A stretch of DNA of 64,000 bases, taken from Brienomyrus brachyistius (lineage: Eukaryota > Chordata > Actinopteri > Osteoglossiformes > Mormyridae). Made by a program: the position numbers and the translations under genes. Shown here piece by piece: positions 1 to 11,949 of the stretch. The first letter of the stretch is position 1, and the number at the start of each line of letters is the position of its first letter. The stretch lies in NCBI RefSeq assembly GCF_023856365.1, contig NC_064554.1:5137001-5201000 (forward strand). The letters are read 5' to 3'. The notes beneath the pieces were generated by a model, which was not told the DNA's origin, did not search any database, and saw only the letters and a list, made by a program, of their open reading frames with translations.

Positions 1-1369
1 CATCAGCGATGAAAAAACAAAATACTTCAGTGCGGGAGGGGCTCGCCAACTCAATAAATCTCAGAGTGGAACCTAGTAGCTTTAGAGCCCCCACACAGAA
101 AATGCCCCCGAGGATGGAAACCCACCCATGCCTAGCCCTCAGCTCCAGGGCCAGACGCTCTTAACTAATCCTAGGAGGCCTGGAAACCCCCTCACACTCC
201 CCAGCACTGCCTCAAAACGGCCCCCGCCCACTTTCCTGCTCCTCGCTAAGCTTGCAGTGACACCAGGGGTCAGACACTGGTCCGCTTCCAGGATGATGAG
301 GCTCAGGAGGAGGGAAAATCCAGCATGGGCAGGAAACAGCCAGCAGGGCGGCCATATTACAGGAAGTGGCTCTCACCACAGCAGTAGACCTTTAGGGAAC
401 GGTGACAAACACACAAAATCTCCCCTAAATAAAGGGGAGGCTGAGGAACAGCCATACTGGGCTTCAAAACATGAGCACGATGCCTGGCCTGGGTCGCTGG
501 CAGCAGCCACTGCAGGGAAAAGGCATGAGACAGGAGAGGAGGAGTCCAATAAGACAGGAAGTAGCATTATTGGGGAAAGGGACCCCACTCCTCGGGACCA
601 TTCCTATCTCAGCTGCTGAAACAGAACCATAAAAAGACTCAACTGCCCAAAGAGCTGAGATTATTACTGGAGGTTAAATATGGATTATGACTCTGCAGTG
701 GATCTCAAAGCCAGCATTGGGTTCAAGGGGCTAACTTTACAGCCAGCACCCAGCGACCAGCGGCTGGGACATGACCGGAGCAGAACCGCTCCTGATGAAC
801 AGTTGGCTTCGTGTGCCCAGAAGCAGCTTGCTACTCTCGCAGCGTGGATGCAGAAGTGGAACGCCTTCAATCTCCGAGAAGGTGACTTCATCAATGAGCC
901 CAGAGACCGTTAACAGCGTATTCTGTCAACTTGCTATGTTTGAATGACTCAAAATGCATTGATAAAACACGCAGCAGATATGCGGTGTGGAGCGAACACC
1001 GGCCTTACGCCACAGCAGAAGCAGCAGCCCCACCTCTGAAAGGGTCACGGACACACAGTGGCACAGGAGTGGTAAGGAACAGCACGGCTGTCATGGAAAC
1101 GCAAGCCACACGACAGCCACATCACACGCTGGTGGTCTGACCACAAGCATGTGCAGAGCAATCAGACGCGATGCTTCCACTAAGTATTTAAGAACTTCCG
1201 GTTATTCAGGAGCAGAACAGAAATCTTTATCCTAACCCAACTCCTTTGCATTTTCATCTTTTCGCAAATTCCGTTGTATTTTTTTCCAAACTTTGTTTTT
1301 TCAGATTTATTTCAGATCTGCTTCAGATTTTAAGTGTTTATAAGCTGCCGAACTGAAAAAAGAGCACAG
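1..1369. other. gene-free stretch, nothing recognised
   Basis: Neither strand shows a protein family I recognise. The longest open frame (163 aa, + strand) is low-complexity and rich in Ser, Pro and Gly, with no domain pattern. No splice-bounded exon with recognisable similarity was found. Confidence 0.5.
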
Positions 1370-1373
1370 AGCT

Positions 1374-2278
1374 TTGCTCGGGAGTGGTGTGAGTGCATTT
1401 GCACGCACAGTGAGGCGAAGCCTTTTGGAGGATGGCCTGGTGTCAAGAAGGGCAGCAAAGAAGCCACTTCTGCCCACGAAAAACATCAGGGACAGACTGA
1501 TATTCTGCAAAAGGCACAGGGATCGGACTACTGAGTCATTCTCTCTGATGGATCCCCCTTCCAATTCTTTGGGGAATCCGGAAAAAACATTATCCAGAGT
1601 AGAAAAGATGAGCGCTACCATCAGTCCTGTCACGCCAACAGTAAAGCATCCTGAGACCATTCATGTGTGGGGTTACTTCTCAGCCAAGGGAGTGGGCTCA
1701 CTCACCATCATGCCTAAGAAACAGAGCCGTGAATAAAGAATGGTACCAAAACATCCTCCGAGAGCAGCTTCTCCCAACCGTCCAAGAACAGTTTGGTGAG
1801 GAATAATGCCTCTTCCAGCGTGACGGGAGCACCGTGCCATACGGCAGAGGTGATAACTAAGTGGCTCACGAAACATTCTGGGCCAGGAAACTCCCCAGAC
1901 CTTAATCTCACTGAGAACTTGTGGTCGATCCTCAAGAGGCGGGGGGGACAAACAAAAGCCCACAAATTCTGACAAACTCCAAGCATCGATTATGCAATAT
2001 GGGCGGCCCATCAGTCAGGCTTCGGACCCTGATGTTGATTGACAGCATGTCAGGGCGAATCGCAGAGGTCTTGGAAAAAAAAGGTCTAACACTGCAAATA
2101 TTGACTCTTTGTATAAATTTAATGTAATTGTCAACGGAAGCCATTGACACGGATGAAATGCTTGCACTTCAGTATACCACAGAAACATCTGACAAAAAAG
2201 ATCTACAAACATTGTAGCAGCCAAACTTTAGAAAACCGATACTTGTTTCATTGTGAAAACCCGTGGCCACGACTGTAC
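1374..2278 (+). mobile_element. Decayed Tc1-type DNA transposon (transposase pseudogene)
   Basis: The + strand reads as a Tc1/mariner transposase broken by frameshifts and stops. The first frame has a helix-turn-helix-like stretch with 'AAKKPLL' and 'RLIFCKRH', then 'VWGYFSAKGVGSL'. After frameshifts another frame gives 'CHTAEVITKWL' and 'SPDLNLTENLWSILKR', which match the conserved catalytic region of Tc1 elements (…DNAPCHTA…PDLNPIENLW…). The 3' end closes with 'GGCCACGACTGTA', like the terminal repeat of some fish Tc1 families, directly against the next repeat. The 5' terminal repeat is not recognisable, so the left border is approximate. It encodes no working enzyme. The Tc1 assignment is firm; the subfamily is not determined. 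Confidence 0.85.
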
Positions 2279-2281
2279 TAC

Positions 2282-3420
2282 AGTACAGTGGCCGAGAAAG
2301 CCCAATACAAATAAGAAATGCACGTCTACTAGAAAAATCGGGCTGAAAGCATTAGTATATTATTCAAGTTCATAATGAACCTGCAAACACACTGCAAATT
2401 CATAGATGCTACACGAATTCAGAAAACACTTTCATCAATAAGACAACGCATGCGAATCACATTTTACAACCTGCGCTGCACATTCACGGACGCGCAGCAA
2501 ATGCAGAAAACAACTGAAACTTAGGAACCGCGCTGTAAATAGCCCACAACACAACGGAAGTGTTTCCGGGGGACACTTATGAGACGGTCACATGTTTGTA
2601 ATACTGTTTTTAACGTAAATGTTTTAAATTTTCTATTAATCTGCATGGTTTTAAGTTACAATTAATCAGTGGCAGCTGTGTTCATGATTAACCTGTGTAG
2701 TTCCCTGAGCAATTATAGGCTATAGTGCAGCAGTTATCAGTCACATCTAATCTACCATTTAACACAGATTACCATCTAAATGACATTTGTATTTTGGACA
2801 GCGTCGCTTGTAGTTTCGCTAGTTTTGGGGGGTTTATCATAAGCTTTGCTGAGTCTGTATTCCTCACTAGAGAGAATTTCCTTACATACCACCATTAGCC
2901 TCAAGTAGCTATAGCCAGAAGCAGACGGGTTTACCGCAAGGCAAAGTAGGGTGATTAAAATAAAGTAAAAAAAAATGTTGTTTACAAAGACCCCAAAATT
3001 AACACTGCACGCTGACCTACTTGGTTACTATAAGCGAATTATTTTAACAGTGCCTATTTGTACAGGAAATGGTTTTTTATCCCAAGCTTTTTGATCCATA
3101 TATGCAGTTAATCGCTATAACCATGATCACTATAAACCCGTTTATACCGTAACTTTACTTGTAACGTACATTTTCGCCATTGGCTCCATTGAAAAGTGTG
3201 CCCTGAAATTTGCAGTTGCATTTGCAGCCCGCGTTTCCAAAGTTGCAGTTTTCGGTTATTTGCAGCGCGTCTGTGAATGTTTGTAAAGTGTGGTTCGCAT
3301 GTGTTATTTTGATGAAAGTGTTTTTCTGAATTTGTGAAGCGTCTGTGAATTTTCAGTGTGTTTGCACATGTGAACTTGAATAATATCTTTTGTTGCTTTT
3401 GGGCTTTCTCATTTTTATTT
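2282..3420. mobile_element. Non-autonomous element with long terminal inverted repeats
   Basis: Bases about 2340-2520 reappear inverted at about 3215-3390. Shared blocks include 'TATTATTCAAGTTCA', 'GCAAACACACTG', 'AATTCAGAAAA' and 'CACTTTCATCAA'. Nearer the ends both sides carry 'GAGAAAGCCCAA'. About 680 bp of AT-rich, non-coding sequence separates the arms. This is the shape of a foldback or long-TIR DNA transposon without transposase. The arms have diverged, so it is old. Exact ends and target duplication were not determined; it abuts the Tc1 relic. Confidence 0.65.
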
Positions 3421-3449
3421 TGAATTGCAGCCACTTATACCCCATTTTT

Positions 3450-4430
3450 TGGATTCAGTACAAAATACCCCACCTCGTTTTGTGATGTCATTCAATGCCG
3501 GTCCCAGTTTTTACGGAAGTGGAAAAACACTTTGAAGTACCTTTCTTAAAGTGCCAAAAGTGAGGTACCTGGTGTGATTTAAAGAGAATGCACCCTTTAA
3601 AGAGAATGCAGAATTATGGGACGCTTGAAACTCTGGGGAAAAGCGGGAGTGCCTGTTTTGCTCCAGCGGATGTAATACAATGCAGAAGAACCATTGAAAT
3701 TTAGAAATGAGATCGCAAAGAGGTATGAATCGAGATCGAGGTATTTTTTACAATGAATTGTGTAGTCGAACTTAAAGGCTATTTTTTTTCAGTTTGGCAG
3801 CACATAAACTAAGTTCTGGGTTCTTTTGCCTTATTGGTAGTAGGGTTGTTTCAGTCTTTTTTTTAGCAGACGAAAGTGATACGAAGATGCAAATACAAAG
3901 TCGATGGAGAGCGATGAGGCATATGAAGCATATAAGTATAATTTAAGCATAAAGTGGGCATTGTTTTGCCTTTATTAATATTAACGATTCAAGTCGCAGT
4001 CGGATTGAATAAAAGCATCGGGTGAGTTTTGGTTTCTCGTGAATGAAACTGCATTGCTGGTTCCCTGCACTACAATTGAGACACAAAAATCAGAAAGGGC
4101 TGATTAGGGGCAGTTCCTGTAAACGTCTGAGCTACCTGGGAAGTGCCCTAAGTTCCTGTAACAGAGCCTTATGGTTACTAGGCAACATCCCTGCACTCAT
4201 TTGGCCAGATCTGGCTCCGACAGAGTCCTTGCTGGTCAAAAAGTCCCAGGCTATGCCTTCTGCGAGGGTATTTTACGCTATCTGGACAAAATGCAAAATG
4301 TGGAGAAATTCATAGATTTAAAATGTAAATGCAATATCTGCAAAATTTCACGCAATTCTGTGTTTATGAGTAAATACTGTTTTCATGCCTCGATTCCATA
4401 ATTCTGTCCACGTTTTCTGCATCCTGAAAA
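3450..4430. other. gene-free AT-rich stretch
   Basis: No coding exon, RNA gene or clear repeat recognised. Short open frames here show no protein similarity. Confidence 0.4.
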
Positions 4431-4442
4431 TTATAGGGCCTT

Positions 4443-4777
4443 AGTGCCCCCTCCGCTGAAACCTAAACCCGGTTCCTTTGACGGGCACCCTCCACAGAAA
4501 CCCAAACCCGGTTTCCTTTGACAGGCACCCCCCCACAGAAACCCAAACCCGGTTCCTTTGACGGGCACCCCCCACAGAAACCCAAACCCGGTTCCTTTGA
4601 CGGGCACCCTCCACAGAAACCCAAACCCCGGTTCCTTTGACGGACACCCCCCACTGAAACCCAAACCTGGTTCCTTTGACCAACACCCCCCAGTGAAACC
4701 CTAACCTGGTTCCTTTGACCGGCGTCCCCCCACCGAAATCCTAACCCGGTTCCTTTAATGGCACCCCCACTGAAACC
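4443..4777. repeat. 39-bp minisatellite, about 8-9 copies
   Basis: The unit 'CCCAAACCCGGTTCCTTTGA' followed by 'CGGGCACCCCCCACAGAA' repeats with a period of about 39 bp. Small length changes occur in the C-run, and divergence grows toward the right end (CCTAACC, GGCGTCC). Because 39 is a multiple of three, the minus strand stays open as a 13-residue peptide repeat (GTGFGFLWGVPVK-like). This is a by-product of the repeat, not evidence of a gene. Confidence 0.95.
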
Positions 4778-4789
4778 ACAATGCCTGCC

Positions 4790-7700
4790 AGCTGAGCCAC
4801 CAGATCTCCAAACCACGTGCCTTAATGTCTGAGTCCACAGGACCCCCCCCATCTGCAGCTCTATTAATAAACTCACAATACACACATTCAGTACGAGAAG
4901 CAGCCCCGCCCAACAGCATGCGGGAAAAAAGCACACAGCCGGCTGTTTCAAATGTAAGTGTTTCTGCTTACACCCCAGCCTGCCCATGCTAGTCTCTGGG
5001 CTTACGGTTTCACGAAACCTGGCAGTATTTGGTTATTCTGGTGAATCTTGCCCGATAATCACATACCTCTGATCGTATCTTGCCTGGAAGTGTCATACTG
5101 AGAGCTGTTTTTAGGAGAGTTAGCGTGCTAATTCCACCAAAAGTTGTCGTTTTCCCCTCATTGATCCACAATGCTTTTTTTATTATGCACAATTTCTTCA
5201 CCGCCTATAATGCCAAAATCCATTAATAATCAAGTGATCCCAAAGAAAATAAAATCCAAAAGAATATGAAATGTTTAGTCTTTAAAAAGGGTTCGGAGAT
5301 AATCTGACTGTATCCTGTTATTCAGCTTCAGACGCCAGCGAACTGCATGGTGACCAAAAACACCTGCTAGCAGGATCTGGTTTGAAGACCTTGCACTGTA
5401 CCCCCAGTCTGACCCTCCAGCAATAGAAAGTGGAAACTGTGGCCAGGGGGACGCTCCCTGACCCCTGGAGCGTCACACCAAAAAGGAGCCAAAATGCTCC
5501 TGAGCTCAGAAGCGCCCCTTCTGGTCCGTCGCCTGAACACACACGCTGTGCTAAGGCCAAAATGAGTGCAGAGAATGAGAGAGAAGGCTCTGATGTGCCA
5601 AGTGGTAATTTATTTATGGTTTGCCTGTTGTATTAAGCTCATGCCGCTGAAGATGGAAAACGCCAAAGTACACAAACTCACGAACTGACACGACACTGTA
5701 AACAAGGTGTAAAAAAAGCACACAAATTTAAACACAGATTCTGGGTAACCCCACAGACGAAAGACTTAAGGGCGCTGTACAGGTGGAAAATATCCACAAA
5801 TAAACACACAGCAGCTAATTCTGGACAGCAGGGGTCACAGTGGTTAAAATCACAAACCACGAACATTCCCTGCAGGTGTCTTACAGCATCAAAACATTGT
5901 CCTGGATAAAAGGGCCGGAAGTCTCTGGGGATTCGAGCTCCGGGAGAAGTCTGATCACGAGCACGTCTGCAAGGCACGACACACTGTAACACGCTGCCCC
6001 CGTGACCCACGAGTCCCCAGGGCGGCTGCTGGGCCAAAGATAGCATGAGAATGGCTGGCTGCCCTATTTAAGGTGGTGACCCGATCCCCTCGGCCAACCC
6101 AGGGTATTATATCACCCACCCTGTCCCGCGGCTCGGCCCGTGAGAGCGCGTGTCCTCTGGGAGCTGGGGGCGTGCTGAAGCAGCCTGGCTGTGGAAGGCT
6201 AATGCTAAAGCTAATGCTAAAGCTAATGCTACATTGTCAGGAACCATGAAGAGGAAGCAAGCAACTGGGGCTAGAATGCCACTCCCAGAATGCCGAGTGT
6301 TTAAACTGGACTATGGTTACCAGGACAACGCAACAGTAGCCCCCAATATGCAGGACGCGGCCTGTTACGTGCTCAGCTGCGCACAATCCAAGGCGCGGAT
6401 GCTAGGTGAGTGGCCACAGACCCAACTGCATGTGGTTGACCTCCACGGGAAGCCACATGTCCTGAGACAGTGACAATGGCCTTCCTGCTAATGTGAGGAC
6501 TTCCAGGAACCCAAGAGCTCAGCCTTCACCCCGAACGATCACAGGGAATAACAGGATGCCCCGAGCTGCCAAGAAATTCCCACAAAAATCCCGTCTTCGG
6601 ACACAAATCAGCAGCTGTCCCCTTCCCCACTGTACAAGCCTACTGCATGTCCAGTCACTCCGCAGGCTTTTCCCAGAACTCCATGCTAAACCATGCAACA
6701 CAACAGGGACACACGGGAAAAAACTATGGGGGGTGTGCATGTGTGCGACCCAAAATAGAATAGCTGGATTATGTCATGTCTGATGCACTTATGAAGGCAT
6801 GTCTAGGCCTGCCCTCATGGGGGGGTCAGCACATGGAAGGGATGGGGGGTGGGTGACTGTAATCAGACAGCAGGAAGTGCATGACCATGCTCCAGAGACC
6901 GGGGGGGGGCGAAAGAGGTGAGGATGTGAATGCTGAGGCTGTATCCAGACACGCCCCCACAGGTACCACATCCTATTGTAAACACCACTCAAGTCTTGCA
7001 TTTTTGCTGGGCCCCTGAGGTTTGGGGTCCCCCTGTTGGCCACAAACAGTCGTTACACCAAACACTAAATACACACGTTCTTTATTTAGAAGATGCTGAG
7101 GCAACATGTTCTGCTAACCAGCCAGCTACAGTCTCCCCACTCTACTTGGCAACTATTTATTTCAATTTTTGTACACCTGGAGAGGGGTGGTGGCAAAAGT
7201 GACTTTCAAATGTGGCCTAAGAAACAACGACCCCCACTGACTGTAGCACATGGCCCTGTTCACGGAGGTGGCTGCTTTAACACTCCCCTCCCCAGCCCCC
7301 CAACCCCTGGAGAACTTTCCCCAGGAAGGCATTTAATCATTCCCTTTTGTGGAGACAATATGGGGAAACACCCTACATCCTGGCTGCAAGATAGGCCGCT
7401 TTCCTCTCGGACCCCATGACGTGGCACAAATCGACGGGGGCGTCCAGCATCCAGGCGAGAAACAGGGACCAGAGTGGGTCACAGCTTCCGGCAAGACAGC
7501 TCCGCCCCAGCACACCAGCCCACCAATCAGAATACCTGACCCGCTCCTACCAAAAGTGTCTGAGCGCCACAGCAAAGACAGATGGAATTATTAGTAATGC
7601 AGTCAGACAGGTTTGGACTTCATATGGAAATACCTGCAGGCTAATCCGCAAAGGGCACCGCAGGCCAGCTCACCACAGCTAGGAAATAACCTGAGCGCAT

Positions 7701-8030
7701 CTGCTTAGCATTTAGCTTCTCACTGGCCGGGGCGGCAGGAAAAGAAAAGCCTTTATTAACGGGCGTTAAGTACAGCCAGCTTAACGGAGTGTAACTCAGC
7801 TCGGAAAAAAAAACGCGTGTTTATGCTGTGAGTACAGCCACTGTAGGGAGTCTGTGTGATAGCAGGCAGGCCCAGTGTCTGTCCCACCCCCATCCTTCCA
7901 GGACTGAACTGGAAAAAAAATCCCGGAAGGGACAAATGGAAAACCAGATCCGCAGAAGGCATCAGACTGTTCCAGGAAACAGCCGACGAAGTATTTTCAT
8001 TTTTCCATAAAATGAAGCAAGGTTAGGATC
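4790..8030. other. gene-free stretch with short repeats
   Basis: No supported gene. An open frame of 107 codons at 6150-6473 (+) contains a short 'GCTAATGCTAAA' repeat and has no recognisable similarity. At about 7013-7055 lies one copy of a dispersed motif (TTTGGGG..CCCTGTTGGCC) that also occurs at about 14325 and, inverted, at about 41900-41945. Confidence 0.4.
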
Positions 8031-8037
8031 ACTCTGC

Positions 8038-9775
8038 AGGGGGCGTGTCTGTTACCAATAGGGTGTGGTGCCGGTGGGGGCGTGTCTGTTACCAATAGGT
8101 TGTAGTGCCAGTGGGGGCGTGTCTGTTACCAATAGGGTGTGGTGTCGGTGGGGGCGTGTCTGTTACCAATAGGGTGTGGTGCCGGTGGGGGCGTGTCTGT
8201 TACCAATAGGGTGTGGTGCCGGTGGGGGCGTGTCTGTTACCAATAGGTTGTGGTGCCAGTGGGGGCGTGTCTGTTACCAATAGGGTGTGGTGCCGGTGGG
8301 GGGCGTGTCTGTTACCAATAGGGTGTGGTGCTGGTGGGGGCGTGTCTGTTACCAATAGGGTGTGGTGCCAGTGGGGGCGTGTCTGTTACCAATAGGGTGT
8401 GGTGCCGGTGGGGACGTGTCTGTTACCAATAGGGTGTGGTGCCGGTGGGGGCGTGTCTGTTACCAATAGGTTGTGGTGCCGGTGGGGGCGTGTCTGTTAC
8501 CAATAGGTTGTGGTGCCGGTGGGGGCGTGTCTGTTACCAATAGGGTGTGGTGCCGGTGGGGGCGTGTCTGTTACCAATAGGGTGTGGTGCCGGTGGGGGC
8601 GTGTCTGTTACCAATAGGTTGTGGTGCCGGTGGGGGCGTGTCTGTTACCAATAGGTTGTGGTGCCGGTGGGGGCGTGTCTGTTACCAATAGGGTGTGGTG
8701 CCGGTGGGGGCGTGTCTGTTACCAATAGGGTGTGGTGCCGGTGGGGGCGTGTCTGTTACCAATAGGGTGTGGTGCCGGTGGGGGGCGTGTCTGTTACCAA
8801 TAGGGTGTGGTGCCGGTGGGGGGCGTGTCTGTTACCAATAGGTTGTGGTGCCGGTGGGGGCGTGTCTGTTACCAATAGGTTGTGGTGCCGGTGGGGGCGT
8901 GTCTGTTACCAATAGGGTGTGTCCCTGTGGGAGGGTTCGGGAGGTATATCTCTTACCAATAGGTTGTGGTGCCGGTGGGGGTGTGTCTGTTACCAATAGG
9001 GTGTGGTGCCTGTGGGGGCGTGTCTGTTACCAATAGGGTGTGTCCCTGTGGGAGGGTTCGGGAGGTATATCTCTTACCAATAGGTTGTGGTGCCGGTGGG
9101 GGCGTGTCTGTTACCAATAGGTTGTGGTGCCGGTGGGGGCGTGTCTGTTACCAATAGGGTGTGTCCCTGTGGGAGGGTTCGGGAGGTATATCTCTTACCA
9201 ATAGGTTGTGGTGCCGGTGGGGGCGTGTCTGTTACCAATAGGGTGTGGTGCCTGTGGGGGCGTGTCTGTTACCAATAGGGTGTGTCCCTGTGGGAGGGTT
9301 CGGGAGGTATATCTCTTACCAATAGGGTGTGGTGCCTGTGGGGGGGCGGGGGCATGTCTGTTACCAATAGGGTGTGTTCCTGTGGGGGGGGGCAGAAGGC
9401 ATATCTCTTACCAATAGGGTGTGGTGCCTGTGGGGGCGTATCTGTTACCAATAGGGTGTGTCCCTGTGGGGGGGGGCAGGGGGCGTATCTCTTACCAATA
9501 GGGTTTGGTGCCTGTGGGGGCGTATCTCTTACCAATAGGGTTTGGTGCCTGTGGGGGCGTATCTGTTACCAATAGGGTGTGTCCCTGTGGGGGAGGCAGG
9601 GGGCGTATCTCTTACCAATAGGGTTTGGTGCCTGTGGGGGTATGTCTTTTACCAATTATGTGTGTCCCTGTGGGGTGGGGGGGGTGTCTCTTACCAATAG
9701 TGTGTGTCCCTGTGAGGGGGATGCCTGTGTACAATAGGGTGTGGTACCAGTAGAGGCGTGTCTCTTGCCAATAAG
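8038..9775. repeat. 37-bp minisatellite with 121-bp higher-order repeat
   Basis: The 37-bp unit (core 'CGTGTCTGTTACCAATAGG' plus 'GTGTGGTGCCGGTGGGGG') runs head to tail for about 1.74 kb, roughly 40 copies. From 8040 to about 8900 units are nearly identical, with G/T variants in the GGGTG/GGTTG stretch. From about 8900 to 9310 a 47-bp variant (GTGTGTCCCTGTGGGAGGGT…) alternates with two 37-bp units, giving a 121-bp higher-order period. After 9310 the units decay (longer G-runs, CGTATCTCTT variants). Minus-strand and plus-strand open frames here reflect the repeat only. Confidence 0.97.
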
Positions 9776-9799
9776 GTGTATAACTCCAGGGGCGTGTGT

Positions 9800-11620
9800 C
9801 TAAGCTTTTGGATTGTGTCCTGTGCACTGCCGATACTCACAAAGCATTCATGCCTTCCCTTTCACAGAGCGCAGGGCCCTAAGGCAGACCGACTCAGCCA
9901 GACTGCCGGGTCCCCAAGCCGTGCCAGCACTGACGGCATCGGCTGAAATGGGCAGCTGAGGTCACACGACCAGGGCTCGCTTTAAGCAAGCCGTTACATC
10001 ACCATGAGCCAGGGGTGGTTTTCAAGAACTAGAGGCTGCCAAGGAGCCACCACGTGCACACTGTACCTGCTGCAGTAGCCAACTCATGGGGTCTAAAATG
10101 GGCTACCAGGTTCTTTAATAGCCAGATCAAAATGACAGCCTGAAAAAGGCCACCCAACCTGCTCAGCTTTATTTATGTAAGTTATTTTAATTGCTTGTGT
10201 CACTTGTACAAAGAGGTCTGGTGGTCTTGTTTTGCCCACGGCGTCGAAAACTGTATTGCATTTCCTGAGATTGCAATAACAGCCCCATCCGAACTTCCAT
10301 TCATTCATCTTGAAGAAAGATCTTCCTGCCCACGCGCACAAACCAGCTAAACAATGGAGAGGGGCAGTCTGCACCAAACTGCACAAAGATCGCTGTTACT
10401 GGCGAACCACGGCTGATCGCGTCCCTGCGGTGGCTCCCGGCAGGGAAAAGTGAAACCTGGCCGGTCAGATATCGCTTTAGGCTCGCAGAGCGTCTGCTCC
10501 ACCACCGATCGCCCGGCTTCTTTTGACTTTGCACAGCTGCGCAAGAACATTAAACAGTCTATAACGGACTTCACTACCTGTCGTTTCTCCAAGTTTCCTT
10601 AACCACAAAGCTAAACACAAGTAACTGGGAAGCAACCTGACAGGTGACCGTAGAGTTAAAGGGCCAGTAAAATCGTGTCTTGAGACGGGAAGTCGACATA
10701 CTGCAATATGTGGTTTCAGTCCTGAGCACGACGAAAGTCCTAATATAGATTTAATGTACATGTACCGCTGCGCGAGTGCAGCAATACGTCGCATCACAGA
10801 TCAAACGCGCTAAGCTCCTGGACCGGAGCGCTAGAAACTTAACCGTACTGTACGGCGCACATGTACAGTCGGGATCCTTCCCAAATGACATAACCAAGAA
10901 GCAATTCTTCGTCTACGAATGCTTCCTAACAAACCACAAAAACATAAATGGGAAGAAGCAGCCCTGGCAATACACATGGTCAGCCATTCCCGACATGATG
11001 TTGCTCATAACGGCTTCACCAACTACCACTACCTAGAAGCGTAACCCAGCACAGTTCCCAGGAGTGGGCATTTCACACAAGCTCCGTGTGAACGTTGGAC
11101 ACTGATTCCTCTGCCAAATCAATATATCAGCATTGCAGACAAGCCACCGGGCAAAAGAAAGATTTTCAAATTAAACACAAGACACCTCCTTCTTTTTTCA
11201 GTCTACAAATCTAAAAAAAAGGGTCGATACTGACCACTTTATCACGCCACACCACCATATATATACATGAAATCTACGCTTCCATTATTTTCTAGAAGAG
11301 TTGTCGATCCGCCGCTTAATTAAGATCAGAGTGAGATGAAAAGCGGAATCCCCGTGTGAACAGCCGATGAATCATAAAAACACTGCACAGTGTGCAAAGT
11401 TCACAGTGCTCATCCTTTATAGTTCATATTATTATTACTATTATTTAAAAAAAAAAAACACCGATCATATCAATCGAAATAAAACGCCATACAAACTTAC
11501 CGCCGTTACAAATTTTTCCGCTGTGGGCTGTAAACACACGCCGTGTATAATATCCTGAGATCTTGCCTTCTGTATCACTTCCTTAGAAAGCGCAAAAACA
11601 AAAAATTAAATAAATCAGGG
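9800..11620. other. gene-free stretch left of the CpG-rich segment
   Basis: No protein family recognised in any frame. The open frames at 10.1-10.8 kb on the minus strand overlap one another in different frames and lack similarity. If the CpG-rich segment at 11.64-11.93 kb is a minus-strand promoter, non-coding first exons could lie here; the sequence alone does not show this. Confidence 0.35.
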
Positions 11621-11639
11621 TGTGTGTATTATCCACGTC

Positions 11640-11930
11640 CCGCACTCTCCGAGCCAGAGCCCTAGTTTGGAGCCGCTGGGGTACTGCGATCCAGGAGAGT
11701 GCTGGTCGAGTCCCGCTTTTCGCAGCGCGTCCGGCACATTCCCGCACACGAGTCCGGCCGCTGCCAGAGGAGCGCTCACTCAGCCCGCTCGGGAACGCGG
11801 AGCGGGGCCCCGCCCACCGCAGATTTTGGCGGAGGCGGGGCATTCGAACGTTGAGGCCAATCAGCGCGGCCCGAGTGGGTCTCGAGGCAGGAGGCGGGGC
11901 AAAACCAAGTGGTTGCACTCGAGGTCCTGA
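11640..11930. promoter_or_regulatory. CpG-rich promoter-like segment
   Basis: A local GC- and CpG-rich island in otherwise AT-rich DNA. It holds several GC boxes ('GGGGCCCCGCCC' near 11798, 'GGAGGCGGGGC' near 11831 and again near 11890), a CCAAT box in good context (GGCCAATCAGCG, CCAAT at 11857-11861) and an E2F-like TTTTGGCGG at 11824-11832. This combination is typical of TATA-less housekeeping promoters. No coding exon was found on either side, so the transcript and its direction are unknown. Confidence 0.55.
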
Positions 11931-11949
11931 GTCATGGATGTGGCACGCG

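Noticed and set aside
4431..4987. Minus-strand open frames of 77-174 codons rich in Gly, Phe and Trp
   Set aside because: They are translations of the 39-bp minisatellite, open only because the unit is a multiple of three.
6150..6473. 107-codon plus-strand frame
   Set aside because: No recognisable similarity, contains a short internal repeat, and nothing else supports a gene.
8213..9575. Series of 60-97-codon plus-strand frames (repeats of VTNRVWC…)
   Set aside because: Products of the 37-bp/121-bp tandem repeat; no start context, splice or family support.
8038..9775. Regular repeat array considered as a CRISPR array
   Set aside because: Units are directly adjacent with no unique spacers, and the genome is eukaryotic.
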